Positions 35,622-44,182 of a stretch of 64,000 bases of DNA are shown one piece after another. The notes under the pieces are model-generated. The model was not told the origin of the DNA and did no database searches. It worked only from the letters and a program-made list of their open reading frames with translations. This stretch comes from Hafnia paralvei ATCC 29927 (lineage in GTDB: Bacteria > Pseudomonadota > Gammaproteobacteria > Enterobacterales > Enterobacteriaceae): NCBI RefSeq assembly GCF_001655005.1, contig NZ_LXET01000054.1:124001-188000 (forward strand). Reading direction: 5' to 3'. The translations under genes and the position numbers were made by a program. Position 1 is the first letter of the stretch. Each line of letters begins with the position of its first letter.

Positions 35622-35870
35622 GGCAATTGGTGAAATTATTGTCGAGAACAAGTCAGGTCTAGATTTATAGCTCGAGTGGGCTGGATCAGGTGTCCCGCAT
35701 TTATGGTTAAAGACATTCAGTTTTTTTGAATTTATAGAGCAAAAAATGTAGCTATCAATTGAATAAATGAGGACTAAACTAGTTATATCGGCAACGGATA
35801 ATGCTGTTCACATCACACGTGCTTTACGAAAAGTTATTCAACGTATATCAATAAGATTGAGGAGAATCCG

Positions 35871-36146
35871 ATGAAATCTATCATCGCCCTCGTGACGACA
35901 TTAACCCTGTTTGCCGCCACCAACGCACTCGCAGCAACTGAGATTACAGGCCGTCAGGCAAACTCGCTGATTGCCAATCAATACGCAGTTGTCAGCGTAA
36001 ACCATGACGTACAAAACGTGCAGGAAGCGCTACCGCAACTACAGCAGGAAGCTGTCGCTCAAGGCGCAAAATATTATCAAGTGATTGTAATGCATGAGCC
36101 TGAAAGCAACGGTCAGATGCACGTCAGCGCAGCTCTGTTCCGCTAA
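35871..36146 (+). CDS. yjfY: YjfY, DUF1471 periplasmic protein
   Basis: Small secreted protein of the YdgH/BhsA/McbA family. It has 91 residues with a signal peptide ending NALAA near 22 and one DUF1471 domain (VSVNHDVQNVQEAL...AVAQGAKYYQVIVMHEPESNGQMHVSAALFR). E. coli YjfY, of the same length, ends in a very similar way and lies beside rpsF. GAGGAGAAT precedes the ATG. The ula operon that follows in E. coli is absent. A terminator follows at 36250. Confidence 0.88.
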   Translation: MKSIIALVTTLTLFAATNALAATEITGRQANSLIANQYAVVSVNHDVQNVQEALPQLQQEAVAQGAKYYQVIVMHEPESNGQMHVSAALFR

Positions 36147-36249
36147 AATAGGTTTCTATTAGAACAAACGACGCGTGCCACACCAGAGAAAAACCCAGCA
36201 AAAATTGTGACAACCCTGCCAATAATAACAACGAAAACATCGCTACGTT

Positions 36250-36285
36250 GCCCCTTATGACACCCATCATACGGGGCTTTTTTTC
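36250..36285 (+). terminator. yjfY terminator
   Basis: Stem GCCCC..ATGA / TCAT..GGGGC with a two-base internal loop, followed by seven T. Confidence 0.85.
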
Positions 36286-36294
36286 ACCTTATAC

Positions 36295-37044
36295 TTATAG
36301 ATGGCGAGAGAAAAACTGCACGCCCACATCTAAGGCAGAAACCGTAATTTTATGCCCAATGGAGGCTTCCGTTTCAAAGCGAATATGTTCCAGCAAACGG
36401 TGTTCCGCCAGATCGCGAATTAAACGCCGACTCTCCTCGGCTGGCACCAAATCATCAGCCAAACCATGCCAAATAAGTAATGGCTTATCTGCCAATTTTT
36501 CCAACTGGTGACTAACGTCATATTCGGCTAAAAAGCCCAGCTCAGCGCTAAGTCGTTGGCGATCTTCAACGGTTTTTACGTCAAACGGCGGGAAGAGCGT
36601 TTGTGACAAGGATTCGAAATAACCCGAGCCCATAAATGATGCTGCGGCCTGAATCCACGGATAGCGCACCTTTGCTCCCAGCGTCGTCATTCCTCCCAAG
36701 GATGCACCGCACACGCCAACCCGATCGTCCAAAATTAAACCCTGCCGCTGATAATGCTGATAAATGGCAGGCAGTTCATCTATGTTTGATCTAAGAATGT
36801 TCCAGAAATGAGCCATACGGTATGCCTCGTCGCCGTTAAAACGCGAACCGTGCAAATTGGCCTCAGGCAAAATAACGCGAAAACCCGCCTTCGCAAATGC
36901 ATAACCAAAATAGGAATACACTTCTTTAGAAGAGGTAAAACCATGATAGAAAAAGAGAGTTGGTAAAGGCTTCCCCTGCTTACCCGCCGGCGCGGCATGC
37001 AAAACAGGAAGCCCATCGACCACTTCATCAAACATCTCAATCAT
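36295..37044 (-). CDS. yjfP: YjfP, alpha/beta-hydrolase esterase
   Basis: Serine esterase of the alpha/beta-hydrolase fold; E. coli YjfP has carboxylesterase activity. It has 249 residues from the ATG at 37044, which follows GGAGG; the frame 23 codons longer lacks one. The oxyanion region is FFYHGFTSSKEVYS, the nucleophile elbow GASLGG, and the C-terminal acid/histidine region WHGLADDLVP and SIGHKIT. It is divergent from bsmA. Confidence 0.93.
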   Translation of the reverse strand: MIEMFDEVVDGLPVLHAAPAGKQGKPLPTLFFYHGFTSSKEVYSYFGYAFAKAGFRVILPEANLHGSRFNGDEAYRMAHFWNILRSNIDELPAIYQHYQRQGLILDDRVGVCGASLGGMTTLGAKVRYPWIQAAASFMGSGYFESLSQTLFPPFDVKTVEDRQRLSAELGFLAEYDVSHQLEKLADKPLLIWHGLADDLVPAEESRRLIRDLAEHRLLEHIRFETEASIGHKITVSALDVGVQFFSRHL

Positions 37045-37223
37045 TCTTTTATCCTCCCGAGTTTTGCGATTAAGTGACAAATAATGAGCCGGAGGCTGAG
37101 CAGAAACAATCACTTCTGGTTCTAAGTTATGAACTACTGATGAATTCCCGCGTGCTTACTGGTCATTTCCGCGTCATACAGGATACAATTGAAAGACTTG
37201 CCTAACTACCGCAGGCCATCAGG

Positions 37224-37532
37224 ATGAAAAAAATTAAACTTTCCCTCGTAATCCTCTTTACGCTGTTTTTAACCGCCTGTGGCGTGATGAACAGCAAACC
37301 CGTTCCACCACCAGCGCCGAGCTCACACGCACAGGAAATTCGTCGCGATCAAACCAGCACGCTAACACGCATGAGGACAATAAGTGCTCAGGTATATGGC
37401 AGCCCAATGAATGCTCAAGAAGTACTGCAAAAACAAGCCGATGAAGCTGGTGCAACTTACTATTACGTGATCATGGTGGATGAGACCGGCGTGCCGGGTC
37501 AGTGGTACGCTCAAGCCATTTTATATAAATAA
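37224..37532 (+). CDS. bsmA: BsmA (YjfO), DUF1471 lipoprotein
   Basis: Lipoprotein linked in E. coli to biofilm stress tolerance and motility. It has 102 residues. The lipobox LTAC places the lipidated cysteine at 19, after a basic start MKKIKLSLVILF. The DUF1471 domain includes DEAGATYYYVIMVDETGVPGQWYAQAILYK. A short proline-rich linker follows the lipobox. It is divergent from yjfP and followed by a terminator, then yjfN in the same direction. Confidence 0.93.
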   Translation: MKKIKLSLVILFTLFLTACGVMNSKPVPPPAPSSHAQEIRRDQTSTLTRMRTISAQVYGSPMNAQEVLQKQADEAGATYYYVIMVDETGVPGQWYAQAILYK

Positions 37533-37572
37533 AACTGCAGGTTTTATTTAACAAATTTTACACGGTATCGAT

Positions 37573-37625
37573 AAAAGTCTACGCGTTCTGTCTCATTATT
37601 AGGCAAAGTGCGTAGACTTTTTTTT
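37573..37625 (+). terminator. bsmA terminator
   Basis: Stem AAAGTCTACGC / GCGTAGACTTT of eleven pairs with a long 25-base loop and a following run of eight T. Confidence 0.8.
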
Positions 37626-37704
37626 ATGATCACGGTGTTATGGAGACGTTAACACACCTTAATATTTTAATCTGGATGATGAAATAAGCATAAGGAGTTC
37701 GCTG

Positions 37705-37980
37705 ATGAATAGATCCCCTGTACTCACTACCCTACTGCTTTCTATTGGCTTAATCAGCGCAACCGCTCAATCCGCGGAAAACGTGAATGCCGATCTCACC
37801 ACAGGGCTAAACCAAGTCGGCGTGATCTCAGTACAAGGGGTTGTGGGCGAACCTCACGATGTCGAGCGCCTCATTGCACTAAAAGCCGATGAGCAAGGAG
37901 CGAGCTACTACCGCATCCTGAGCATGGACGAAAATATGCCGCAGCATACTTGGCATGTCACGGCGGCACTCTATAGTTAA
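37705..37980 (+). CDS. yjfN: YjfN, DUF1471 periplasmic protein
   Basis: Small secreted protein of 91 residues. It has a signal peptide ending ATAQSAE and a DUF1471 domain with GEPHDVERLIALKADEQGASYYRILSM, almost the E. coli YjfN wording. In E. coli YjfN stimulates the periplasmic protease DegP. ATAAGGAG gives a strong ribosome binding site. It ends ten bases before the convergent aidB stop. Confidence 0.92.
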   Translation: MNRSPVLTTLLLSIGLISATAQSAENVNADLTTGLNQVGVISVQGVVGEPHDVERLIALKADEQGASYYRILSMDENMPQHTWHVTAALYS

Positions 37981-37990
37981 CGTGGGGTTT

Positions 37991-39625
37991 CTAGCAGCCA
38001 AGTCCCATCGCGCGCTGTAACAAAAGATCCTGAGTTCGATTATCGATCACCCTTGCACCATCAGATGAGTGATATTGTTGACACCACGCCTCTGCCACCT
38101 CTGTAGGCGCAAAGCGCAGCAGTTGTGCCGCTGCATTAATATTAAATAACTCATCGCTGATGATTCGAGCTTCTGCTTCACTTGGATTATGCAGTCGCTT
38201 GAGCAAATTTCGCCAAGCTTTATCCAATAACACGTTCTGTCCTTTTACGTCAGCCAGCTCCAGACTCAGCATCTCCTCCATGTGAGGGTTTTTACGCCAT
38301 ACCCTTAATACGTCTAAGCACATGATATTGCCAGAACCTTCCCAAATACTGTTCACCGGAATTTCTCGATACAGACGAGGCAGTTCACTTTCTTCGCAAT
38401 AACCTATACCTCCTAAGGCCTCCATAGCCTCAGCAACAAAGGGGATACCTTGCTTACAAACAGCAAATTTGGCTGCAGGCGTCATCAAACGACCAAACAG
38501 CCTTTCGCCTTGGACATCAGGCATCTCTAAAGAGCGGCAGAGCCTAAATAACAGCGAGGTTTGCCCTTCTAGCCTGAGTGCCATTTTAGCAAATACCTGA
38601 CGCATCAGCGGCTGCTCTGCCAATGATTTGCCAAATGCTTGCCGTTGTAAGGCATGATAAAAAGCAACGGTGAAAGCTCTACGCATCAGACCGTGGCTGC
38701 CGAGCGCGCAATCAAAACGAGTCGCACTTCCCATCTGTAATATCAGACGTACACCATCACCCTCATCGCCCAATAGCCAACCAGTGGCATCCTGAAATTC
38801 AACTTCAGCGCTGGCATTTGAGCGATTACCCAACTTCTCTTTCAGCCTTTCGATGCGAATCGCGTTACGCGTTCCATCAGGAAGAATACGAGGAACAAAA
38901 AAGCAGGAAATACCACCGCTGGCCTGAGCCAAAATTAGGTGAGCATCACTTTGAGGTACGGAGAAGAACCATTTATGCCCGACTATACGGTAAGGCTTGC
39001 CACTCCCCTGACCTTCCAGAGCGATTGCCTGTGTCGTGTTGGTGAGGACATCTGAACCGCCTTGTTTTTCCGTCATTCCCATCCCAATCAGCAAACCCTT
39101 TTTCTGCTCAGCGGGCAGTGAGTGTGGATCATAACGATTGGATGCCAATCCCATCAGCCAGCCATTCATTGACGTAGGCAGGCATTTTTGCAGCAGCGGG
39201 ATAGCACCAAATGTCATGGTTATCGGGCACAGCGTGCCAGCCTCAACCTGACTATGCAGTAAAAAACGCGCTGCACGTGCGGCGAAAGAGCCGCTAACCG
39301 CATTGTTTTGCCAAGGTAAGTTATGCACACGATTTTCTGTCAGTCCCTGCATCAACATATGCCACGATGGATGGAAACGCACCTCATCCACACGGCGACC
39401 AGCCGCGTCATATCGTAAAAGCTCTGGTGGATTGGCGTTCGCCATCCGACCAAGTTCGAGTGACTCGGCAGATCCAAGTTGCAGACCAACGGCGCTGAGT
39501 AAAGCGCTATCCCATCCCGCCTGCTCGCGGACAACGGCCTCTTGCAAAGGGGTATCGGAAAGATAAAGATTACTGTTACTTAGGGGATTGGGTTGATTAA
39601 AAACCGTATGCGTTTGCCACGTCAT
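37991..39625 (-). CDS. aidB: AidB, acyl-CoA-dehydrogenase-like flavoprotein of the adaptive response
   Basis: FAD-binding, DNA-binding member of the acyl-CoA dehydrogenase superfamily, part of the alkylation (Ada) response in E. coli. It has 544 residues (E. coli 541). Signatures are GMGMTEKQGGSDV, VGHKWFFSVPQSDAHL and EALGGIGYCEESELPRLYRE. Two in-frame ATGs lie six bases apart; AGGGA is eight bases before the inner one (39625), which I prefer. The yjfI-yjfC genes that separate aidB from rlmB in E. coli are replaced by a palindromic repeat. Confidence 0.96.
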   Translation of the reverse strand: MTWQTHTVFNQPNPLSNSNLYLSDTPLQEAVVREQAGWDSALLSAVGLQLGSAESLELGRMANANPPELLRYDAAGRRVDEVRFHPSWHMLMQGLTENRVHNLPWQNNAVSGSFAARAARFLLHSQVEAGTLCPITMTFGAIPLLQKCLPTSMNGWLMGLASNRYDPHSLPAEQKKGLLIGMGMTEKQGGSDVLTNTTQAIALEGQGSGKPYRIVGHKWFFSVPQSDAHLILAQASGGISCFFVPRILPDGTRNAIRIERLKEKLGNRSNASAEVEFQDATGWLLGDEGDGVRLILQMGSATRFDCALGSHGLMRRAFTVAFYHALQRQAFGKSLAEQPLMRQVFAKMALRLEGQTSLLFRLCRSLEMPDVQGERLFGRLMTPAAKFAVCKQGIPFVAEAMEALGGIGYCEESELPRLYREIPVNSIWEGSGNIMCLDVLRVWRKNPHMEEMLSLELADVKGQNVLLDKAWRNLLKRLHNPSEAEARIISDELFNINAAAQLLRFAPTEVAEAWCQQYHSSDGARVIDNRTQDLLLQRAMGLGC

Positions 39626-39730
39626 AGTCATAGTCCCTAACGTCGCCCCACCAACAGGGCTAGGTCTCTAAGTATGATCGCTTAGGCTGTTTTTGCTGGT
39701 AGTCACTTCACAAAAGAAATTCATAAAAAA

Positions 39731-39880
39731 AGGTGGCCACAGCCTAATGCCGGTCACTTAAGCGTGATTTTAGGGGAAGTACACCGATGGGGTCGTAGCA
39801 GCTTTAGCTGCCGGAGCGCCCCGCGGTGTGCTAGCCCCGTGTATCTCTTAAACGATCAGCATTAGGCCACAGCCACCCTT
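39731..39880. repeat. long palindromic repeat, short copy
   Basis: About 150 bp between aidB and rlmB. The left arm is GTGGCCACAGCCTAATGC and on through CACTTAAGCGTGAT, GGGG and ACACCGATGGGG. The right arm is its imperfect complement ending GCATTAGGCCACAGCCAC. The apex is GCAGC-TTTA-GCTGC. A 48-bp stretch (39766-39813) is identical to the copy at 31.8 kb. It lacks the four extra hairpins of that copy. Confidence 0.9.
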
Positions 39881-39913
39881 ACAAAAACTCGCGTAGTTTT
39901 CAGCACTGAAAAA

Positions 39914-40648
39914 CTATCCGCGCTGACGCACAGCCTCGAACAAACAGATACCGGTCGCAACAGAAACGTTCAGAGAAGAAACGCTCCCCGCCATCGGAAT
40001 GCTGATCAGCTCATCGCAATGTTCACGAGTCAAACGACGCATGCCATCACCTTCAGCGCCCATCACTAGCGCCATTGGGCCAGTCATTTTGCTTTGATAT
40101 AGATTATGATCAGCTTCACCCGCAGTGCCAACGATCCAAATATTTTGCTCTTGCAGGAAGCGCATAGTACGCGCCAAGTTAGTCACACGGATCAACGGAA
40201 CAGTTTCCGCGGCACCACAGGCGACCTTCTTGGCAGTTGCATTTAGCTGTGCGGAGCGATCGCGTGGAACAATAACCGCATGCACACCTGCGGCGTCCGC
40301 GCTACGCAAACAGGCGCCCAAATTGTGCGGATCGGTTACACCGTCCAGAATCAATAGGAATGGCGGCTTATCCAGATTTTCCAGCAACGCAGGTAAATCA
40401 TTTTCCTGATACTGACGCCCTTCGCGCACACGAGCGATAATGCCCTGATGCACTGCGCCTTCCACTTTCTCATCCAGCCACTGACGGTTTGCCACCTGGA
40501 TGACAATGCCCATCTGCTCAAGTTCTGCAATCAGTGGCATCAAGCGACGATCTTCGCGTCCCTTCATCACAAAGACTTCAAGAAAACGCTGTGGATCGCG
40601 TTCAAGCAGCGCTTGAACTGCGTGAATACCGTAAATCATTTCGCTCAT
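39914..40648 (-). CDS. rlmB: 23S rRNA (guanosine2251-2'-O)-methyltransferase RlmB
   Basis: SPOUT methyltransferase that modifies G2251 in the P loop of 23S rRNA. It has 244 residues (E. coli 243). The N-terminal L30e-like RNA-binding domain is at 1-70. The SPOUT domain has DGVTDPHNLGACLRSADAAGVHAV in two pieces, the GAEGDGMRRL knot motif and SIPMAGSVSSLNVSVA. It is downstream of rnr, separated by 119 bp with a strong hairpin. An AGTTTT-CAG / CTG-AAAACT hairpin right at the stop may serve as terminator. Confidence 0.97.
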   Translation of the reverse strand: MSEMIYGIHAVQALLERDPQRFLEVFVMKGREDRRLMPLIAELEQMGIVIQVANRQWLDEKVEGAVHQGIIARVREGRQYQENDLPALLENLDKPPFLLILDGVTDPHNLGACLRSADAAGVHAVIVPRDRSAQLNATAKKVACGAAETVPLIRVTNLARTMRFLQEQNIWIVGTAGEADHNLYQSKMTGPMALVMGAEGDGMRRLTREHCDELISIPMAGSVSSLNVSVATGICLFEAVRQRG

Positions 40649-40672
40649 AATTTTAAAACGCTATAACGTCAG

Positions 40673-40708
40673 CCGCCTGTGTCCGAGCTTTCGCACAGGC
40701 ACAGGCGG
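40673..40708. repeat. strong inverted repeat between rnr and rlmB
   Basis: Nine perfect pairs CCGCCTGTG / CACAGGCGG enclose an 18-base loop that repeats CCTGTG and could form an alternative stem. No T-run follows in either direction, so it is more likely a processing or stability element than a terminator. Confidence 0.55.
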
Positions 40709-40767
40709 GAATTTAACTTTAGGCAGTAAATAGTGAAGCATTACTGCCTGTTATTTAAATCAAACTA

Positions 40768-43320
40768 TCACTCTGCAGCTTTTTTCCCAGCACGTTTGGC
40801 CTTGGTTGCCGCCGCAATTTTCTTGGTTTTCGCCGAAACTTTTTTAGCTTTTGGCTTAGTGCTAGTCAGATCTTTATCTTTGGCATTTTTCGCCGGCTTG
40901 GCAGGTTTGCCGGATTTATCAATTTTCACTGATTTATCCTTTTTCCCTGTGCCCGCTTTACCCGCTCTCGCTGGCTTACCGTCTTTATCTTTACGGAATG
41001 CACTATCCGGTTCGAAATTAGCAGGCATCTTACCACCGCGGCGCGACCCACGAGAAGGCGCTTTGTCTTCTCTTAGAGTACGTTTAGCGCGATCTTTCTC
41101 GGTTTTACCTGCACCACGCGGAGTGCGCGTGCTAGAAAGCAGAACAAAATCAATCTTACGCTCGTCCATATGCACAGCGTCGACGCGGATTTCCACCTTG
41201 TCGCCTAAGCGATAGGTTTGACCGGAAGATTCACCTATCAGTCGCTGTCCTACATTGTCGAAACGATAATAGTCGTTGTCCAGCGCGGACACATGCACCA
41301 AGCCATCAATGAACAAGTCGTCCAGACGCACAAAGAAGCCAAAACCGGTCACGCTAGAGATAATGCCGGTGAAGGTTTCTCCGACATGATCCTGCATGAA
41401 GTCACACTTCAGCCAATCAGCTACGTTACGGGTGGCTTCATCCGCACGGCGCTCTGTCATAGAGCAGTGTTCACCCAATTGCAGCATCTGCTCTTCGTTG
41501 TAGTGCCAACCGCCGGTTTTAGTCCAACCAGCATGGTCGCCACCGTGTTCTTTCGCCAACAGATACTTGATAGCACGATGTAGGCTAAGGTCCGGATAAC
41601 GGCGGATCGGAGAGGTAAAGTGGGCATACGCCGACAGAGCTAAACCAAAGTGACCACGGTTTTCTGGATCATATACCGCCTGCTTCATGGAACGCAGCAA
41701 CATCGTTTGCAGCATTTCGTGGTCAGGGCGATCGGCAATTTCATCCATCAGATCGGCATAATCTTTTGGCTCAGGCTTCATACCGCCGCCCAACGTTAGA
41801 CCCAGCTCGCCCAGCACGCTACGCAGCGAGGTCAAATGATCGTCGCTTGGACGGTCATGGATACGGTACAAAGCCGGTTCTTCGTTTTTCTCTACAAAAC
41901 GTGCAGCGGCAATATTCGCCAAAATCATGCACTCTTCAATCAGCTTATGCGCGTCGTTACGTACGGTGGGTTCAATACGCTCGATGCGTCGTTCAGCGTT
42001 AAAGATGAACTTGGCTTCTTCGGTCTCAAACGCAATACCGCCACGCACTTCGCGTGCATGATCCAGTACTTTGTAAAGGTTGTGCAACTCTTCCAGCGGT
42101 TTAACCAACGGACGATAGTGCTCACGCAGCTCCTCATCCCCCGCCAGAATATGCGCGACTTTAGTGTAAGTCAGACGAGCATGTGAGCTCATCACCGCTT
42201 CGTAGAATTTAAACGACGTCAGGCGACCCGTTGCAGAAACGGTCATCTCACACACCATGCACAGACGATCGACCTGTGGGTTTAGCGAACATAAGCCGTT
42301 CGACAGCACTTCCGGCAGCATAGGGACAACTTGCGACGGGAAGTAAACCGAGTTACCACGGCTACGCGCTTCATGATCCAGAGCGGTATTTGGGCGCACG
42401 TAGTAGCTTACGTCAGCAATCGCTACCCATAAACGCCAACCACCACCGCGTTTTTTCTCACAGTAAACCGCGTCATCAAAGTCACGAGCATCTTCGCCAT
42501 CGATAGTCACCAACGGCAAATCACGCAGGTCAACACGGCCTTTTTTCGCCGCTTCAGGCACCTGCTCGCTTAAATCAGCGACCTGCTTCTCCACTTGTTC
42601 AGGCCAAGTATGTGGAATTTCATGGGTACGCAGAGCGATATCCACCGCCATGCTGGTGCCCATATTGTCGCCTAGGACCTCAACAATTTTCCCCACGGCT
42701 TTAGTACGACGCGTTGGGCGTTGAGTCAGTTCGACAACGACCACATACCCCATGCGAGCACCGGCAATCGAGTCAGGCGGGATCAATATATCAAAACTTA
42801 GGCGGCTATCATCTGGCACAACAAAACCAACGCCAGCATCAGTGAAATAGCGGCCAACAATTTGGCTCTGCTTAGGCTCAAGCACACGTACAATGCGAGC
42901 TTCGCGACGCCCTTTTCGGTCGGTACCAACAACCTGTGCCAGCACGACGTCGCCGTGAATGCAAAGCTTCATCTGTTCTGAAGAAAGGTAGAGATCGTCA
43001 CGATCTTTGCTTCCTTCAATGCGAATGAAACCGTAGCCATCACGATGGCCAATAACGGTTCCCTTCTTCAAATCAAGACGTTCTGGCAGCGCATAGCACT
43101 GACGTCGGGTGAAGATGAGCTGTCCGTCGCGTTCCATCGCTCTCAGACGGCGTCGCAGAGCTTCCAAATCCTCTTCGCTGGTCAGATTTAGTTCACGCGC
43201 GATCTCCTCACGGCTAACGGGCGTGGTGTGCTGCGACAGATGCGTCAGGATAAACTCGCGGCTTGGGATCGGTGAGGCGTACTTCTCTGCTTCGCGTTCC
43301 TGGAAAGGATCTTGTGACAT
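40768..43320 (-). CDS. rnr: ribonuclease R
   Basis: Processive 3'-5' exoribonuclease able to degrade structured RNA; it acts in rRNA quality control and trans-translation. It has 850 residues (E. coli 813). Domains are an N-terminal winged helix (about 20-90), two cold-shock domains, the RNB catalytic domain with DGEDARDFDDAVY (metal-binding aspartates), an S1 domain (about 640-725), and a long Lys/Ala-rich basic tail (about 735-850) that explains the extra length. It is co-transcribed with nsrR (41 bp gap). Confidence 0.97.
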   Translation of the reverse strand: MSQDPFQEREAEKYASPIPSREFILTHLSQHTTPVSREEIARELNLTSEEDLEALRRRLRAMERDGQLIFTRRQCYALPERLDLKKGTVIGHRDGYGFIRIEGSKDRDDLYLSSEQMKLCIHGDVVLAQVVGTDRKGRREARIVRVLEPKQSQIVGRYFTDAGVGFVVPDDSRLSFDILIPPDSIAGARMGYVVVVELTQRPTRRTKAVGKIVEVLGDNMGTSMAVDIALRTHEIPHTWPEQVEKQVADLSEQVPEAAKKGRVDLRDLPLVTIDGEDARDFDDAVYCEKKRGGGWRLWVAIADVSYYVRPNTALDHEARSRGNSVYFPSQVVPMLPEVLSNGLCSLNPQVDRLCMVCEMTVSATGRLTSFKFYEAVMSSHARLTYTKVAHILAGDEELREHYRPLVKPLEELHNLYKVLDHAREVRGGIAFETEEAKFIFNAERRIERIEPTVRNDAHKLIEECMILANIAAARFVEKNEEPALYRIHDRPSDDHLTSLRSVLGELGLTLGGGMKPEPKDYADLMDEIADRPDHEMLQTMLLRSMKQAVYDPENRGHFGLALSAYAHFTSPIRRYPDLSLHRAIKYLLAKEHGGDHAGWTKTGGWHYNEEQMLQLGEHCSMTERRADEATRNVADWLKCDFMQDHVGETFTGIISSVTGFGFFVRLDDLFIDGLVHVSALDNDYYRFDNVGQRLIGESSGQTYRLGDKVEIRVDAVHMDERKIDFVLLSSTRTPRGAGKTEKDRAKRTLREDKAPSRGSRRGGKMPANFEPDSAFRKDKDGKPARAGKAGTGKKDKSVKIDKSGKPAKPAKNAKDKDLTSTKPKAKKVSAKTKKIAAATKAKRAGKKAAE

Positions 43321-43361
43321 TGCGGTTCCTCCGTAGTCATCAGCAATTGCCGCTGAATTGA

Positions 43362-43787
43362 TTATTCAACCAACAGCAACTTATAAAGCGGTGAGTTTTC
43401 TTCAATTAAATCGGCCAGAGTGCATTGATCCAACTCGGCCAGAAAAGCCTGCGTGGCTTTTTGCAGAACTTGCTTCAAGCGGCAGGCTGTCGTGATATGG
43501 CAAAACTCGCGAGAGCAGTTAACTAGCGTTAAGGGCTCAAGCTCTCTCACCACATCACCAATACGAATATCTTTCGCTGCTCGTCCTAAACGAATGCCTC
43601 CGTTCTTACCTCGAACGGCGGTGACAAAGCCGGCACGACTCAGCTGATTAATAATTTTAACCATATGGTTGCGAGATACGCCGTAAACATCGGTGACTTG
43701 GGTGATGTTTGTCATCTGATCGGCGGGCAGGGATGCCATGTAAATTAGCGCCCGTAAACCAAAATCAGTAAAACTTGTTAACTGCAC
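43362..43787 (-). CDS. nsrR: NsrR, nitric-oxide-sensing Rrf2 repressor
   Basis: [2Fe-2S] (or [4Fe-4S]) repressor inactivated by NO. It has 141 residues. The winged helix is N-terminal (LTSFTDFGLRALIYMA, SRNHMVKIINQLS). The three cluster cysteines are C91, C96 and C102 in NCSREFCHITTACRLK. It is first in nsrR-rnr-rlmB as in E. coli. A matching operator precedes ytfE 12 kb away in this window. The 395-bp upstream gap holds an ERIC element. Confidence 0.97.
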   Translation of the reverse strand: MQLTSFTDFGLRALIYMASLPADQMTNITQVTDVYGVSRNHMVKIINQLSRAGFVTAVRGKNGGIRLGRAAKDIRIGDVVRELEPLTLVNCSREFCHITTACRLKQVLQKATQAFLAELDQCTLADLIEENSPLYKLLLVE

Positions 43788-43939
43788 GGCGACCTCTGAG
43801 TCTAGCTTGGCGTTATCTCACGATAACCCAGCATAAAAACGAATTAATCATAGAGATCAATTTCGGGGATTCATCCCAAAAACAGATCTATCTATTTGGA
43901 TAATAAACCAGCCACAGCAAAAGCGACTAGCTATTTAAG

Positions 43940-44062
43940 CCAAAATAATTGGAGCTGCATCAAGGCGGCAAGCGAGAAAATCACGATGAGCTTACTCTAG
44001 TCAGTGATTCGGGTGAACGAACGCAGCCAACGCCGATGCAACTTCAAGTATGACGGGTATAG
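43940..44062. repeat. ERIC element (nearly full length)
   Basis: A 123-bp element in the nsrR-purA gap. It has imperfect terminal inverted repeats (ATAATTGGAGCTGCATC / GATGCAACTTCAAGTAT), the internal AAGGCGGCAAGCGAG, GAGCTTACTCTAGTCAGTGA and GGGTGAACGAACGCAGCCAA blocks, and a GACGGGTATAG end. These match the enterobacterial repetitive intergenic consensus block by block. Confidence 0.85.
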
Positions 44063-44086
44063 CATGAAGAGTATATTTCTCGGGAT

Positions 44087-44108
44087 ATTTGGCGTCTAAG
44101 CGCCAAAT
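44087..44108. repeat. perfect hairpin ATTTGGCG / CGCCAAAT
   Basis: Eight perfect pairs around TCTAAG, between the ERIC element and the purA terminator. No T-run, function unknown. Confidence 0.5.
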
Positions 44109-44136
44109 TTCAAGTCGGAAGGGGCTAAAAGTAATA

Positions 44137-44155
44137 AACCGGGCAGAGCCCGGTT
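44137..44155 (-). terminator. purA terminator
   Basis: Read leftward, AACCGGGC-TCT-GCCCGGTT followed by TATTACTTTT. Confidence 0.75.
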
Positions 44156-44182
44156 CATCAAGAGACAGCACGATGCTAACGA

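Noticed and set aside
40733..41215. 160-codon forward frame opposite the 3' end of rnr
   Set aside because: It mirrors the Lys/Ala-rich tail of RNase R on the other strand, has low-complexity composition and no ribosome binding site.
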